DNA of 64,000 nt from Mesobacillus maritimus (GTDB taxonomy: Bacteria; Bacillota; Bacilli; Bacillales; Cytobacillaceae), in NCBI RefSeq assembly GCF_023715205.1, contig NZ_JAMBNR010000009.1:1-64000 (forward strand). Reading direction: 5' to 3'. The notes beneath the pieces were generated by a model, which saw nothing but the letters and a program-made list of their open reading frames with translations, did no database searches and had not been told where the DNA came from. The translations under genes and the position numbers were made by a program. Numbering within the stretch: the stretch's first letter is position 1; each line of letters begins with the position of its first letter. This document shows positions 57,001-64,000 of this stretch, piece after piece.

Positions 57001-57366
57001 CAGTATCAGCGTGGCAAGATTCAAGATGAATCGATGTACTATGAAATGAAAAAACATACCGGTGAATTGCCAATTATCGGTGTGAACACGTACTTGAATC
57101 CAAATCCACCCTCAGAGGAAGCAGTCGACAATATGGAATTGGCTCGAGCAACGAAAGAAGAGAAAGAACTGCAAATAGCCAATTTGAATGCGTTTAAGTC
57201 GGAGCATGAGGACGTCTGTGAAGAAGCCTTAAACCGCTTAAAGCAAACGGCTGTCAGTGGTGGGAATATCTTTGCGGAACTGATGGAAACGGTAAAATAC
57301 GCAAGTCTTGGTCAAATCACGCGGGCTCTTTATGATGTCGGCGGTCAATATCGCCGCAATATGTAA
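54088..57366 (+). CDS. icmF: Fused isobutyryl-CoA mutase IcmF
   Basis: 1092 residues, coenzyme B12 enzyme fused to its G-protein chaperone. Order: B12-binding domain about 1-150 ([31 protein letters not shown]); MeaI-type GTPase about 205-415 (P-loop GTGGAGKS near 213, [11 protein letters not shown]); mutase barrel about 550-1092. Active-site Phe595 (RQFAGEG) and Gln739 (GQNTCIF) replace the Tyr and Arg of methylmalonyl-CoA mutase, and match Phe598/Gln742 of the studied Cupriavidus IcmF. It interconverts isobutyryl- and butyryl-CoA; other branched substrates such as pivalyl-CoA are possible. Translationally coupled to tetR. Confidence 0.95.
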   Translation: MSLPEKYLPKNHIRFVTASSLFDGHDASINIMRRILQALGAEVIHLGHNRSVEEVVNAAIQEDVQGIAISSYQGGHVEYFKYMYDLLQERGASHIRIYGGGGGVIIPREIKELHEYGIARIFSPEDGRLLGLEGMIQQMIKECDFPTVGPDVASEVEKLPTGDVLTVAKLITFAEQQVAGTGNSQTETAAAVESVLEKVKTLGKDVPVVGITGTGGAGKSSLTDELIRRFLNELPEKRVAILSVDPTKQKTGGALLGDRIRMNAIFSPRVYMRSLATRKARSELSLAIQDAITVTKAAGFDLIIVETSGIGQGDAGITDVCDLSMYVMTSEFGAPSQLEKIDMIDFADLIVINKFERKGSEDALRQVQKQYQRSHLLFDQDLDQMPVYGTIASQFNDPGTNALFAALIEKINSKAGLDWKTTFSTDAKVEKQNIIIPNDRRYYLREITEAVRGHHRYATQQAEIARRLFQVEGTIEAMKEQGMTGDILSALESLQAEIEQQLSADSKRILAGWEEFKEKYGAEQFVTKIRDKEIVTQMRTTSLSGLSIPKVSLPRYKDYGEILRWVYLENVPGSFPYTAGVFPFKREGEDPKRQFAGEGTPERTNRRFHYLSKDDAAKRLSTAFDSVTLYGEDPDYRPDIYGKVGESGVSVCTLEDMQKLYAGFDLCAPSTSVSMTINGPAPIILAMFMNTAIQQQVERKEAELGRKLTDAEYLEVKAYTLSTVRGTVQADILKEDQGQNTCIFSTEFALRMMGDIQQYFIDHKVRNYYSVSISGYHIAEAGANPISQLAFTLANGFTYVEYYLSRGMHIDDFAPNLSFFFSNGLDPEYTVIGRVARRIWATVMKNKYGANERSQKLKYHVQTSGRSLHAQEIDFNDIRTTLQALMALHDNCNSLHTNAYDEAITTPTEESVRRAMAIQMIITKEHGLTKNENPLQGSFIIEELTDLVEEAVLQEFERIDDRGGVLGAMETQYQRGKIQDESMYYEMKKHTGELPIIGVNTYLNPNPPSEEAVDNMELARATKEEKELQIANLNAFKSEHEDVCEEALNRLKQTAVSGGNIFAELMETVKYASLGQITRALYDVGGQYRRNM

Positions 57367-57391
57367 AACTGGGCGGGATTACCAATTTTCT

Positions 57392-57420
57392 GGATGGTGC
57401 CTGGCACCATCCAATTTTTT
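57392..57420 (+). terminator. Terminator after icmF
   Basis: GGATGGTG, CCTGG, CACCATCC then AATTTTTT. The GGTGCCTGGCACC core is a common terminator form in Bacillus. Confidence 0.85.
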
Positions 57421-57560
57421 GCTTGTGGGGGCGACAAGCCATTTTTTTCTGTTTAGCGGGCAAGCTTTAAGTTATACAAGAAAACGGTCTTCCTAGTTGC
57501 GATAAGAAGCTATATAATCAAACATATACATAATATACTGAATTCAGTGGGATGTGACGT

Positions 57561-57876
57561 ATGTTGAAAGTCCTATTAGCGATATTCGGGACAGCCGCAG
57601 CTGTAGGCGTGTTGCTGTTGTTCTATAAATTCCAGTTAGGAGCCATTTCTTTTGCTCTTTTATCGGTGTTTTGTTTTGTGCTTTCTGTTAGACTTTTTCG
57701 AAATTCAGCGAGTGAGAAACAGAAAAAAGAGGATTCAAAAGCAAAATCCTATAAAAAAGCGCAAGAACCATAGATTAGACTGGCATAAACCAGATGAATT
57801 TGTTTATAATGAAGAATATGCTTTTTGGGAGATTTTCCATATTCCGGATATCCTGCTCGAAAGAGAGCTTGAATAG
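57561..57876 (+). pseudogene. Small membrane protein gene, possibly frameshifted
   Basis: The first frame (57561-57773) gives 70 residues: two membrane spans (LLAIFGTAAAVGVLLLFY, FALLSVFCFVLSVRLF) and a Lys/Glu tail ending KKAQEP. Deleting one A from the A6 run near 57752 would join it to a tail ending 57876 with a protein-like composition (LDWHKPDEFVYNEEYAFWEI, FHIPDILLEREL). The tail has no start of its own and ends just before the rpoE ribosome binding site. Either the upstream 70-residue protein is complete and the tail is chance, or this is a frameshifted gene of about 104 residues. I do not recognise the family. Confidence 0.5.
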
Positions 57877-57894
57877 AGAAAGGAAGTGCAAGTC

Positions 57895-58455
57895 TTGAGT
57901 TTAAACCAATACTCAAAAGAAGAGCTAAATGAAATGTCTTGGATTGAAATTGCTTATCAAATTTTATTAGAAAAAAAGCAAGCCGTTTCATTTGCCGAAT
58001 TAGTAGCAGAAGTGAAAAAGGTTCTTGAACTTGGTGAAGACGATGCTACAGAAAAAGTGGTACAGTTCTATACCGACTTAAATATAGATGGCCGGTACTT
58101 AGGTCTAGGCGATAATCGCTGGGGCTTGCGTGCTTGGTACCCAGTAGATCAAGCGGAAGAAGATACAATTACACCTGTAAAACCGCGGAAGAAAAAGGCT
58201 AAGAAGAAAGCGGTTGATGAAGAAGTTGAAGGCTTCGACGAGCTGGATGAAGAAGAAGACTTTGATGACTTTGACGAAGAAGACGACCTTCTTGATGAAG
58301 ATCTCGATGATTTTGATGAAGAAGATGAAGAAGAAGAAGAAGACTTTGATGATGACGATGACATCATTGAAGACGAAGATGAATTAGAACTTGACGAAGA
58401 AGAACTCGACGACGAAGAAGATGAAGACCTGGATGATGAGGAAGAAGACCGATAA
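57895..58455 (+). CDS. rpoE: RNA polymerase delta subunit RpoE
   Basis: About 186 residues. The N-terminal folded domain (SKEELNEMSWIEIAYQILLE, FYTDLNIDGRYLGLGDNRWG, LRAWYPVDQ) is the HARE-HTH domain; a Lys patch (KPRKKKAKKKA) leads into an extremely acidic Asp/Glu tail from about residue 105 to the end. Delta raises polymerase specificity and recycling in Gram-positive bacteria. The TTG at 57895 is chosen with AAAGGAAG 8-9 bases upstream; a GTG at 57886 would overlap the ribosome binding site. Confidence 0.95.
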   Translation: MSLNQYSKEELNEMSWIEIAYQILLEKKQAVSFAELVAEVKKVLELGEDDATEKVVQFYTDLNIDGRYLGLGDNRWGLRAWYPVDQAEEDTITPVKPRKKKAKKKAVDEEVEGFDELDEEEDFDDFDEEDDLLDEDLDDFDEEDEEEEEDFDDDDDIIEDEDELELDEEELDDEEDEDLDDEEEDR

Positions 58456-58502
58456 GTTGAAACCTCATTCAATGGGTTTTATTCACTGAATGTTCGTCAC
58501 GC

Positions 58503-58537
58503 AAAGCCTGATTGATTTTTCATCAATCGGGCTTTTA
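58503..58537 (+). terminator. Terminator after rpoE
   Basis: GCCTGATTGAT, TTTTC, ATCAATCGGGC with one wobble, then TTTTA. Confidence 0.85.
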
Positions 58538-58610
58538 TTCGCAGTTAATCCCCCAATTAACCTTTTTGAAGTGGGGGGTTATACTGCCAGTTAATGTGAA
58601 ATAAACATTC

Positions 58611-58653
58611 TTGACTTTTTAAATAGACGCCTGTAGAATCATTTTTGGGCTCC
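58611..58653 (+). promoter_or_regulatory. pyrG promoter with GGGCTCC start
   Basis: TTGACT (58611-58616), 17-base spacer, TAGAAT (58634-58639), then initial transcribed sequence GGGCTCC from 58647. The GGG followed by C is the hallmark for CTP-sensitive reiterative transcription at pyrG. Confidence 0.85.
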
Positions 58654-58687
58654 TTAAAAAAGGAACGGTCTTATAATTAGCGCTGAA

Positions 58688-58724
58688 ACGCTCCCCATAC
58701 ATTTGTATGCGGGGCGTTTTTTTG
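58688..58724 (+). promoter_or_regulatory. pyrG leader attenuator
   Basis: ACGCTCCCCATAC, ATTT, GTATGCGGGGCGT then seven T makes an intrinsic terminator about 40 bases into the leader. Its left strand contains CTCCCC, able to pair with extra G residues added at the 5' end when CTP is low, which prevents termination. This is the mechanism described for B. subtilis pyrG. Confidence 0.85.
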
Positions 58725-58810
58725 TTTTTTATGGAAGGATAAAACGATAAAAAGTGTTACCGTATTTGCATCCTATCGCCGTGAAGAACGGCTTCTATTT
58801 TTTATAGTAA

Positions 58811-60469
<1,659 letters not shown>

Positions 60470-60752
60470 AAGAGCGTAGGGGACTGTCCAGCGACGTATG
60501 GGCTGGAGCGCTCTGACTGAGATAAAGGAAACACGAAGAGCGTAAGCGATTCGATGTTGACTTATCGTAGGGAGGAGAGCGAAGCCCACTAGTCGCTAGG
60601 AGCCGTAGCTGGACAAAGAAAAGCGTAGGCGACTGTCCAGCCCCGACAAGCGCTGGAGGACTGACGGATGAAGTCCGTTCTTTGACTTCGACTGGCAGAC
60701 CGAAGCGACTCGAGGGGCTAGGAGCCGCAGCTGGACAAGCCGAAAAGCGGAA
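60470..60752 (+). repeat. GC-rich dispersed repeat (family 2), double copy
   Basis: Two tandem copies. The first (60470-60616) has CTGTCCAGCGACGTATGGGC, the block GATAAAGGAAACACGAAGAG, CCACTAGTCGCTAGGAGCCG and AGCTGGACA. The second (60617-60752) restarts AGAAAAGCGTAGGCGACTGT and ends GCTAGGAGCCGCAGCTGGAC. It starts at the pyrG stop. Confidence 0.82.
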
Positions 60753-60800
60753 ATGGCTCTTGCAACTCCGAGGTAAACAATGTTGGTATTTATTAATAAC

Positions 60801-60842
60801 AAAAATAGGCGTGAAATCCGATGGATCTCACGCCTATTTTTT
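60801..60842 (+). terminator. Terminator between pyrG repeats and tandem array
   Basis: AAAATAGGCGTGAAATCC, GATG, GATCTCACGCCTATTTTTT, a strong stem of about 15 pairs. It lies 330 bases after pyrG, beyond the family 2 repeats, and is the first clear stop signal for pyrG. Confidence 0.88.
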
Positions 60843-60856
60843 CTATAGAAAGTGCC

Positions 60857-61650
60857 TCAGTGCCCGTTGCCATCAAAAAAAGAAACGGATGGTAACCGAG
60901 AGGGAGTGTCAGTGCCCGTGCCATCAAAAAAAAGAAGCGAACGGTAACTGAGAGGGCGCCTCAGTGCCCGTTGCCATCAAAAAAAGAAGCGGAAGGTAAC
61001 TGAGAGGGCGCCTCAGTGCCCGTTGCCACCAAAAAAAGAAGCGAACGGTAACTGAGAGGGCGCCTCAGTGCCCGTTGCCAACGAAAAAAGAAGCGAACGG
61101 TAACTGAGAGGGCGCCTCAGTGCCCGTTGCCATCAAAAAAAGAAGCGGACGGTAACTGAGAGGGCGCCTCAGTGCCCGTTCACATCAAAAAAAGAAGCGG
61201 ATGGTCACCGAGAGGGCGCCTCAGTGCCCGTTGCCATCAAAAAAAGAAGCGGACGGTAACTGAGAGGGAGCCTCAGTGCCCGTTGCCATCAAAAAAAGAA
61301 GCGAACGGTAACTGAGAGGGCGCCTCAGTGCCCGTTGCCATCAAAAAAAGAAGCGAACGGTAACCGAGAGGGAGCCTCAGTGCCCGTTCACAGCAAAAAA
61401 AGAAACGGATGGTCACCGAGAGGGCGCCTCAGTGCCCGTTGCCATCAAAAAAAGAAGCGGATGGTCACCGAGAGGGCGCCTCAGTGCCCGTTGCCATCAA
61501 AAAAAGAAGCGGATGGTCACCGAGAGAGAGCCTCAGTGCCCGTTCACAGCAAAAAAAGAAACGGATGGTCACCGAGAGGGCGCCTCAGTGCCCTCTTCAC
61601 AATAAAAAATGAAGTCATCAGTCATCGAGAGGGTACTTCAGTACCTAAGT
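60857..61650. repeat. Tandem array, 52-bp period, 15 units plus a degenerate one
   Basis: TCAGTG recurs at 60857 and then every 52 bases exactly to 61585; a degenerate unit starts near 61638. Each unit reads CCTCAGTGCCCGTTGCCATC, an A6-A8 run, GAAGCGGA(C/T)GGTAACTG, AGAGGGCG. Within a unit GTTGCC can pair with GGTAAC and CTCA with TGAG; across units ACTGAG and CTCAGT pair. No spacers differ enough to be CRISPR. It lies between convergent pyrG and ywjG. Confidence 0.92.
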
Positions 61651-61656
61651 TATGGT

Positions 61657-62187
61657 TTATTCGTATTCTGCCATAATTTCGTCAATGGTGAATTTAATGC
61701 CATAGTACACGTAAAGTGCCGCCATTGAGGAAGGTTGGCCAATGCGGTTGCCAAGTTCATCAGGCAGTAGTCCTTTTGTAAGGCGTAGATCTATATGAAC
61801 ATCGGCTAGGGTGTCTAGTCCTTGTGTTTCCGAGTTTTTATCAATCGTGGAAACGGCGACAAAGGGGAAACTTTTGTCTGCGAGCTTTTGGGAGATTTCC
61901 AATGCCTCAGGATCTGTTGACTTTCGTGAGAATAAAATCACGCGGTCAGCTAGGGTGACATTGGAAACTTGCTCTGCTGTTAAAATTTGAGCTTGTTTTA
62001 AGGGTTCAGCGCCGTACATAGCCTCTAAAGGGACGGCACCCATTTCTTTTGCACCGTATAGATAAATGGTTCCTTCGCCAGCAACTGCTTGAGCGAGCAG
62101 TCTGGCACTATCCTCAATCGAAAATTCTTCTTTTTCTTGTAATCTGTTAAACAGCCCGGTTAGCTGTGTTGTTAACATTTTTAACAT
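61657..62187 (-). CDS. ywjG: YwjG, DUF2529 SIS-like protein
   Basis: About 176 residues. The pattern TIYLYGAKEMGAVPLEAMYG, ADRVILFSRKSTDPEALEI and PDELGNRIGQPSSMAALYVYYGI is the DUF2529 (YwjG) family, related to sugar isomerase (SIS) folds; function is unknown. The ATG at 62187 has GGAGGCG 8 bases upstream; the frame remains open to 62337 but that part covers the spo0F promoter. It is divergent from spo0F here, and its 3' end runs directly into the 52-bp array. Confidence 0.9.
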   Translation of the reverse strand: MLKMLTTQLTGLFNRLQEKEEFSIEDSARLLAQAVAGEGTIYLYGAKEMGAVPLEAMYGAEPLKQAQILTAEQVSNVTLADRVILFSRKSTDPEALEISQKLADKSFPFVAVSTIDKNSETQGLDTLADVHIDLRLTKGLLPDELGNRIGQPSSMAALYVYYGIKFTIDEIMAEYE

Positions 62188-62241
62188 CAAAAATCGCCTC
62201 CAATTAGTGATTATAAGGGTTATCGACATGAAGGTAAAATT

Positions 62242-62295
62242 TTCGACAATAAGTTTTGTGATTGGGAGAAGGATTTTTAAAAGAAAACGCGAAAT
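62242..62295 (+). promoter_or_regulatory. spo0F promoter: Spo0A box and sigma-H elements
   Basis: TTCGACA at 62242-62248 is a perfect Spo0A box (TGTCGAA on the other strand), with a partial one (TATCGACA) at 62221. GAAGGATTT (62268-62276) fits the sigma-H -35 and GCGAAA (62289-62294) the -10 after 12 bases. B. subtilis spo0F also has Spo0A and sigma-H control. Confidence 0.7.
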
Positions 62296-62321
62296 AATTA
62301 ACTTAACTATTAATGAAGCTC

Positions 62322-62357
62322 GGCTCTTTTCGTTCATACTACGGAAACAGCCTTATA
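62322..62357 (+). repeat. Possible MITE-like repeat, copy G (ends only)
   Basis: GGCTCTTTTCGTTCA joined to TACGGAAACAGCCTTATA: a left and a right end of the family with nothing between, 36 bp. It lies in the spo0F leader. Short enough that chance is not excluded. Confidence 0.5.
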
Positions 62358-62390
62358 AGTAAAACGAAATTGATATTGGGGGAAAGCGGC

Positions 62391-62756
62391 ATGAAACAAA
62401 AAATCTTGATTGTTGACGATCAGTTTGGAATTCGCATCTTGCTTAACGAAGTGCTGCAAAAAGAAGGCTATGACACTTTTCAAGCGGCTAACGGAGTACA
62501 AGCTCTTGAAATTGTAAAGGAGCATTCACCAGACTTAGTTTTACTTGATATGAAAATTCCGGGCATGGATGGAATTGAAATTTTAAAACGAATGAAAGTA
62601 ATCGAAGAAGATATCCGCGTCATCATTATGACCGCGTATGGAGAGCTAGATATGATTCAGCAAGCGATGGATTTGGGAGCTTTAACCCATTTTGCAAAGC
62701 CGTTTGATATTGATGATATTCGCGCGGCAGTAAAAAAGTACGCACAAGCGGTTTAA
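62391..62756 (+). CDS. spo0F: Sporulation response regulator Spo0F
   Basis: 121 residues, a lone receiver domain with no output domain. The acidic pocket Asp9-Asp10, phospho-acceptor Asp53 ([11 protein letters not shown]), Thr81 and Lys103 (FAKPFD) are all present. It takes phosphate from sporulation kinases and gives it to Spo0B in the phosphorelay. GGGGGAAAGC precedes the ATG. Conserved between ywjG and fbaA. Confidence 0.97.
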   Translation: MKQKILIVDDQFGIRILLNEVLQKEGYDTFQAANGVQALEIVKEHSPDLVLLDMKIPGMDGIEILKRMKVIEEDIRVIIMTAYGELDMIQQAMDLGALTHFAKPFDIDDIRAAVKKYAQAV

Positions 62757-63040
62757 GCACTATTTATACATAATCAATGAACCCGCTCTGCAATATCGAG
62801 TGGGTTTTTGAACAATTCTGATAAGTAAAAATACTGGTAGCGTTTGCTTGTGAATTTTTTATAAAACCTGTAAAAATCGGGCTTCCGAGATGGTATTTCT
62901 GTCGATGTTTTGATATGATATCTAATGGATTCCATAAGATCACTCGTTTTTATTTTACGTACATAATCAACCAGATAGAGGGAAACCTTTTAATGGTAGT
63001 CTAATTGAGGCGAGACGATCTAATGAAGGAGGAAAAACAA

Positions 63041-63898
63041 ATGCCTTTAGTTTCAATGACAGAAATGCTGAAAAAAGCAAATGAAGAAGGTTATGCAGTA
63101 GGACAATTTAACCTAAATAACCTTGAGTTCACGCAAGCGATTCTTCAAGCTGCACAAGAGGAAAACTCTCCAGTTATCCTTGGTGTATCTGAAGGCGCTG
63201 GCCGATATATGGGTGGATTTAAGACCGTTGTGAAAATGGTTGAAGGTTTGCTTGAAGATTACAACATCACTGTACCAGTGGCAATTCACCTTGACCACGG
63301 TTCAAGCTTTGAAAAATGTAAAGAAGCAATCGATGCAGGATTCACTTCTGTAATGATTGACGCTTCTCACCATCCTTTCGATGAAAACGTTGAAACAACT
63401 AAGAAAGTTGTTGAGTACGCACATTCTAAGGGAGTTTCTGTTGAAGCTGAACTTGGAACAGTTGGTGGACAAGAAGATGACGTAATCGCGGAAGGTGTTA
63501 TTTACGCGGACGTTAACGAGTGTAAAGAACTTGTTGAGCGCACTGGCATCGACTGCCTAGCGCCTGCACTAGGTTCTGTACATGGTCCATACAAAGGTGA
63601 ACCAAACCTTGGATTCAAAGAAATGGAAGAAATCAACAAAGTTGCTGGTGTACCTCTAGTTCTTCATGGTGGAACTGGTATCCCAACAGCTGACATTAAA
63701 AAGTCGATTTCTTACGGTACTGCAAAGATCAACGTTAACACTGAAAACCAAATCGCTTCTGCGAAAGCTGTTCGTGAAACACTTGCAGCGAAGCCAGAAG
63801 AGTACGATCCACGTAAATACTTAGGACCTGCTCGCGATGCAATCAAAGCAACTGTTATTGGTAAAATGCGCGAATTCGGTTCTTCACAAAAAGCATAA
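63041..63898 (+). CDS. fbaA: Fructose-bisphosphate aldolase, class II
   Basis: 285 residues. Zinc-dependent aldolase with [14 protein letters not shown] (His ligands), [37 protein letters not shown] and [15 protein letters not shown]. It splits fructose 1,6-bisphosphate in glycolysis and makes it in gluconeogenesis. The start is the ATG at 63041 with AAGGAGG 8 bases upstream; the longer frame from 63005 lacks support. Confidence 0.97.
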   Translation: MPLVSMTEMLKKANEEGYAVGQFNLNNLEFTQAILQAAQEENSPVILGVSEGAGRYMGGFKTVVKMVEGLLEDYNITVPVAIHLDHGSSFEKCKEAIDAGFTSVMIDASHHPFDENVETTKKVVEYAHSKGVSVEAELGTVGGQEDDVIAEGVIYADVNECKELVERTGIDCLAPALGSVHGPYKGEPNLGFKEMEEINKVAGVPLVLHGGTGIPTADIKKSISYGTAKINVNTENQIASAKAVRETLAAKPEEYDPRKYLGPARDAIKATVIGKMREFGSSQKA

Positions 63899-63899
63899 T

Positions 63900-64000
63900 T
63901 AGAAAAGTGGAAGCGGCTTGGTCAACTCCGACAGGCATAAGACGAACCGGAATAGAAGGCGCTTTTTGCCTTCAATTCCGGGGTGGCTTATGACCCGAGG
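63900..64000 (+). repeat. GC-rich dispersed repeat (family 2), cut by window end
   Basis: It starts TAGAAAAGTGGAAGCGGCTT, then CTCCGACAGGCATAAGACG. It contains an internal hairpin GAAGGCGC...GCCTTC with CCGGAAT/ATTCCGG outside it, and continues past the edge. Confidence 0.7.

Noticed and set aside
57652-57876. Independent gene in the second frame before rpoE
   Set aside because: It would need a TTG start with no ribosome binding site inside another membrane protein; a frameshift tail is the better reading.
58149-58472. Serine-rich minus-strand frame over rpoE
   Set aside because: Complement of the Asp/Glu-rich delta-subunit tail.
60857-61650. CRISPR array
   Set aside because: The units are contiguous and similar over their full 52 bases; there are no unique spacers and no cas genes nearby.
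61335-61676. Plus-strand open frames across the 52-bp array (also 60682-60951 and 61409-61612)
   Set aside because: The period is not a multiple of three, no ribosome binding site is present, and the translation only restates the repeat in three frames.

Overview
The window is a low-to-moderate GC Gram-positive chromosome segment from a sporulating member of the Bacillaceae. The evidence is strong AAGGAGG-type ribosome binding sites with frequent GTG/TTG starts, the sporulation genes spo0F, gerQ and rsfA, bacillithiol and coproheme-pathway genes (bshB2, hemQ), and an order of housekeeping genes that follows the ywd-ywf-ywg-ywh-ywi-ywj region of Bacillus subtilis (pdxK, ung, ywdI, ywdK, gerQ, hemQ, pta, lipL, rsfA, ywfO, ywgA, ywhB, ywhC, ywhD, pbpG, speE, speB, ywiB, argS, uvsE, ywjE, fadF, rpoE, pyrG, ywjG, spo0F, fbaA). 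A perfect parS-type palindrome after ung fits an origin-side position. The species cannot be named from the sequence.

Three accessory modules sit in this backbone. (1) Positions 3089-10124, minus strand: a clade-II-like nitrous oxide reductase operon (cytochrome c nosC, nosZ, nosB-like membrane protein, nosD, nosY, nosF, a lipoprotein) with a consensus FNR box placed for class II activation. (2) Positions 13042-25181, plus strand: a membrane-bound formate dehydrogenase with its maturation and molybdenum-cofactor genes (fdhD, fdhA, fdhB, fdhC, fdhE, mobA, moeA, a MoeA-PBP fusion, moaE, moaD, moeB). The catalytic subunit is broken by an in-frame TGA at 14461 that has every mark of a selenocysteine codon, including a bacterial SECIS hairpin at the same spacing as E. 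coli fdhF. (3) Positions 46018-57366: an acyl-CoA degradation regulon (fadF, thiolase, 3-hydroxyacyl-CoA dehydrogenase, two acyl-CoA dehydrogenases, a TetR regulator, fused isobutyryl-CoA mutase IcmF) with three matching 18-bp operator-like sites. Together the modules suggest formate and fatty-acid electrons entering the quinone pool and N2O as a terminal acceptor under low oxygen.

The remaining backbone is ordinary housekeeping. Regulatory sequence that can be read directly includes the pyrG reiterative-transcription attenuator, a Spo0A-box/sigma-H promoter candidate for spo0F, and many intrinsic terminators.

The intergenic DNA is unusually rich in repeats: a dispersed MITE-like family (seven full or partial copies), a second dispersed GC-rich family (six copies), one copy of a third element with inverted ends, and three tandem arrays: 52 bp x 15 exact-period units between pyrG and ywjG, 21 bp x 9 before the hydroxyacyl-CoA dehydrogenase gene, and about 50 bp x 3 between ywgA and ywhB. 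No tRNA, rRNA, CRISPR array, insertion-sequence transposase or prophage gene was recognised.
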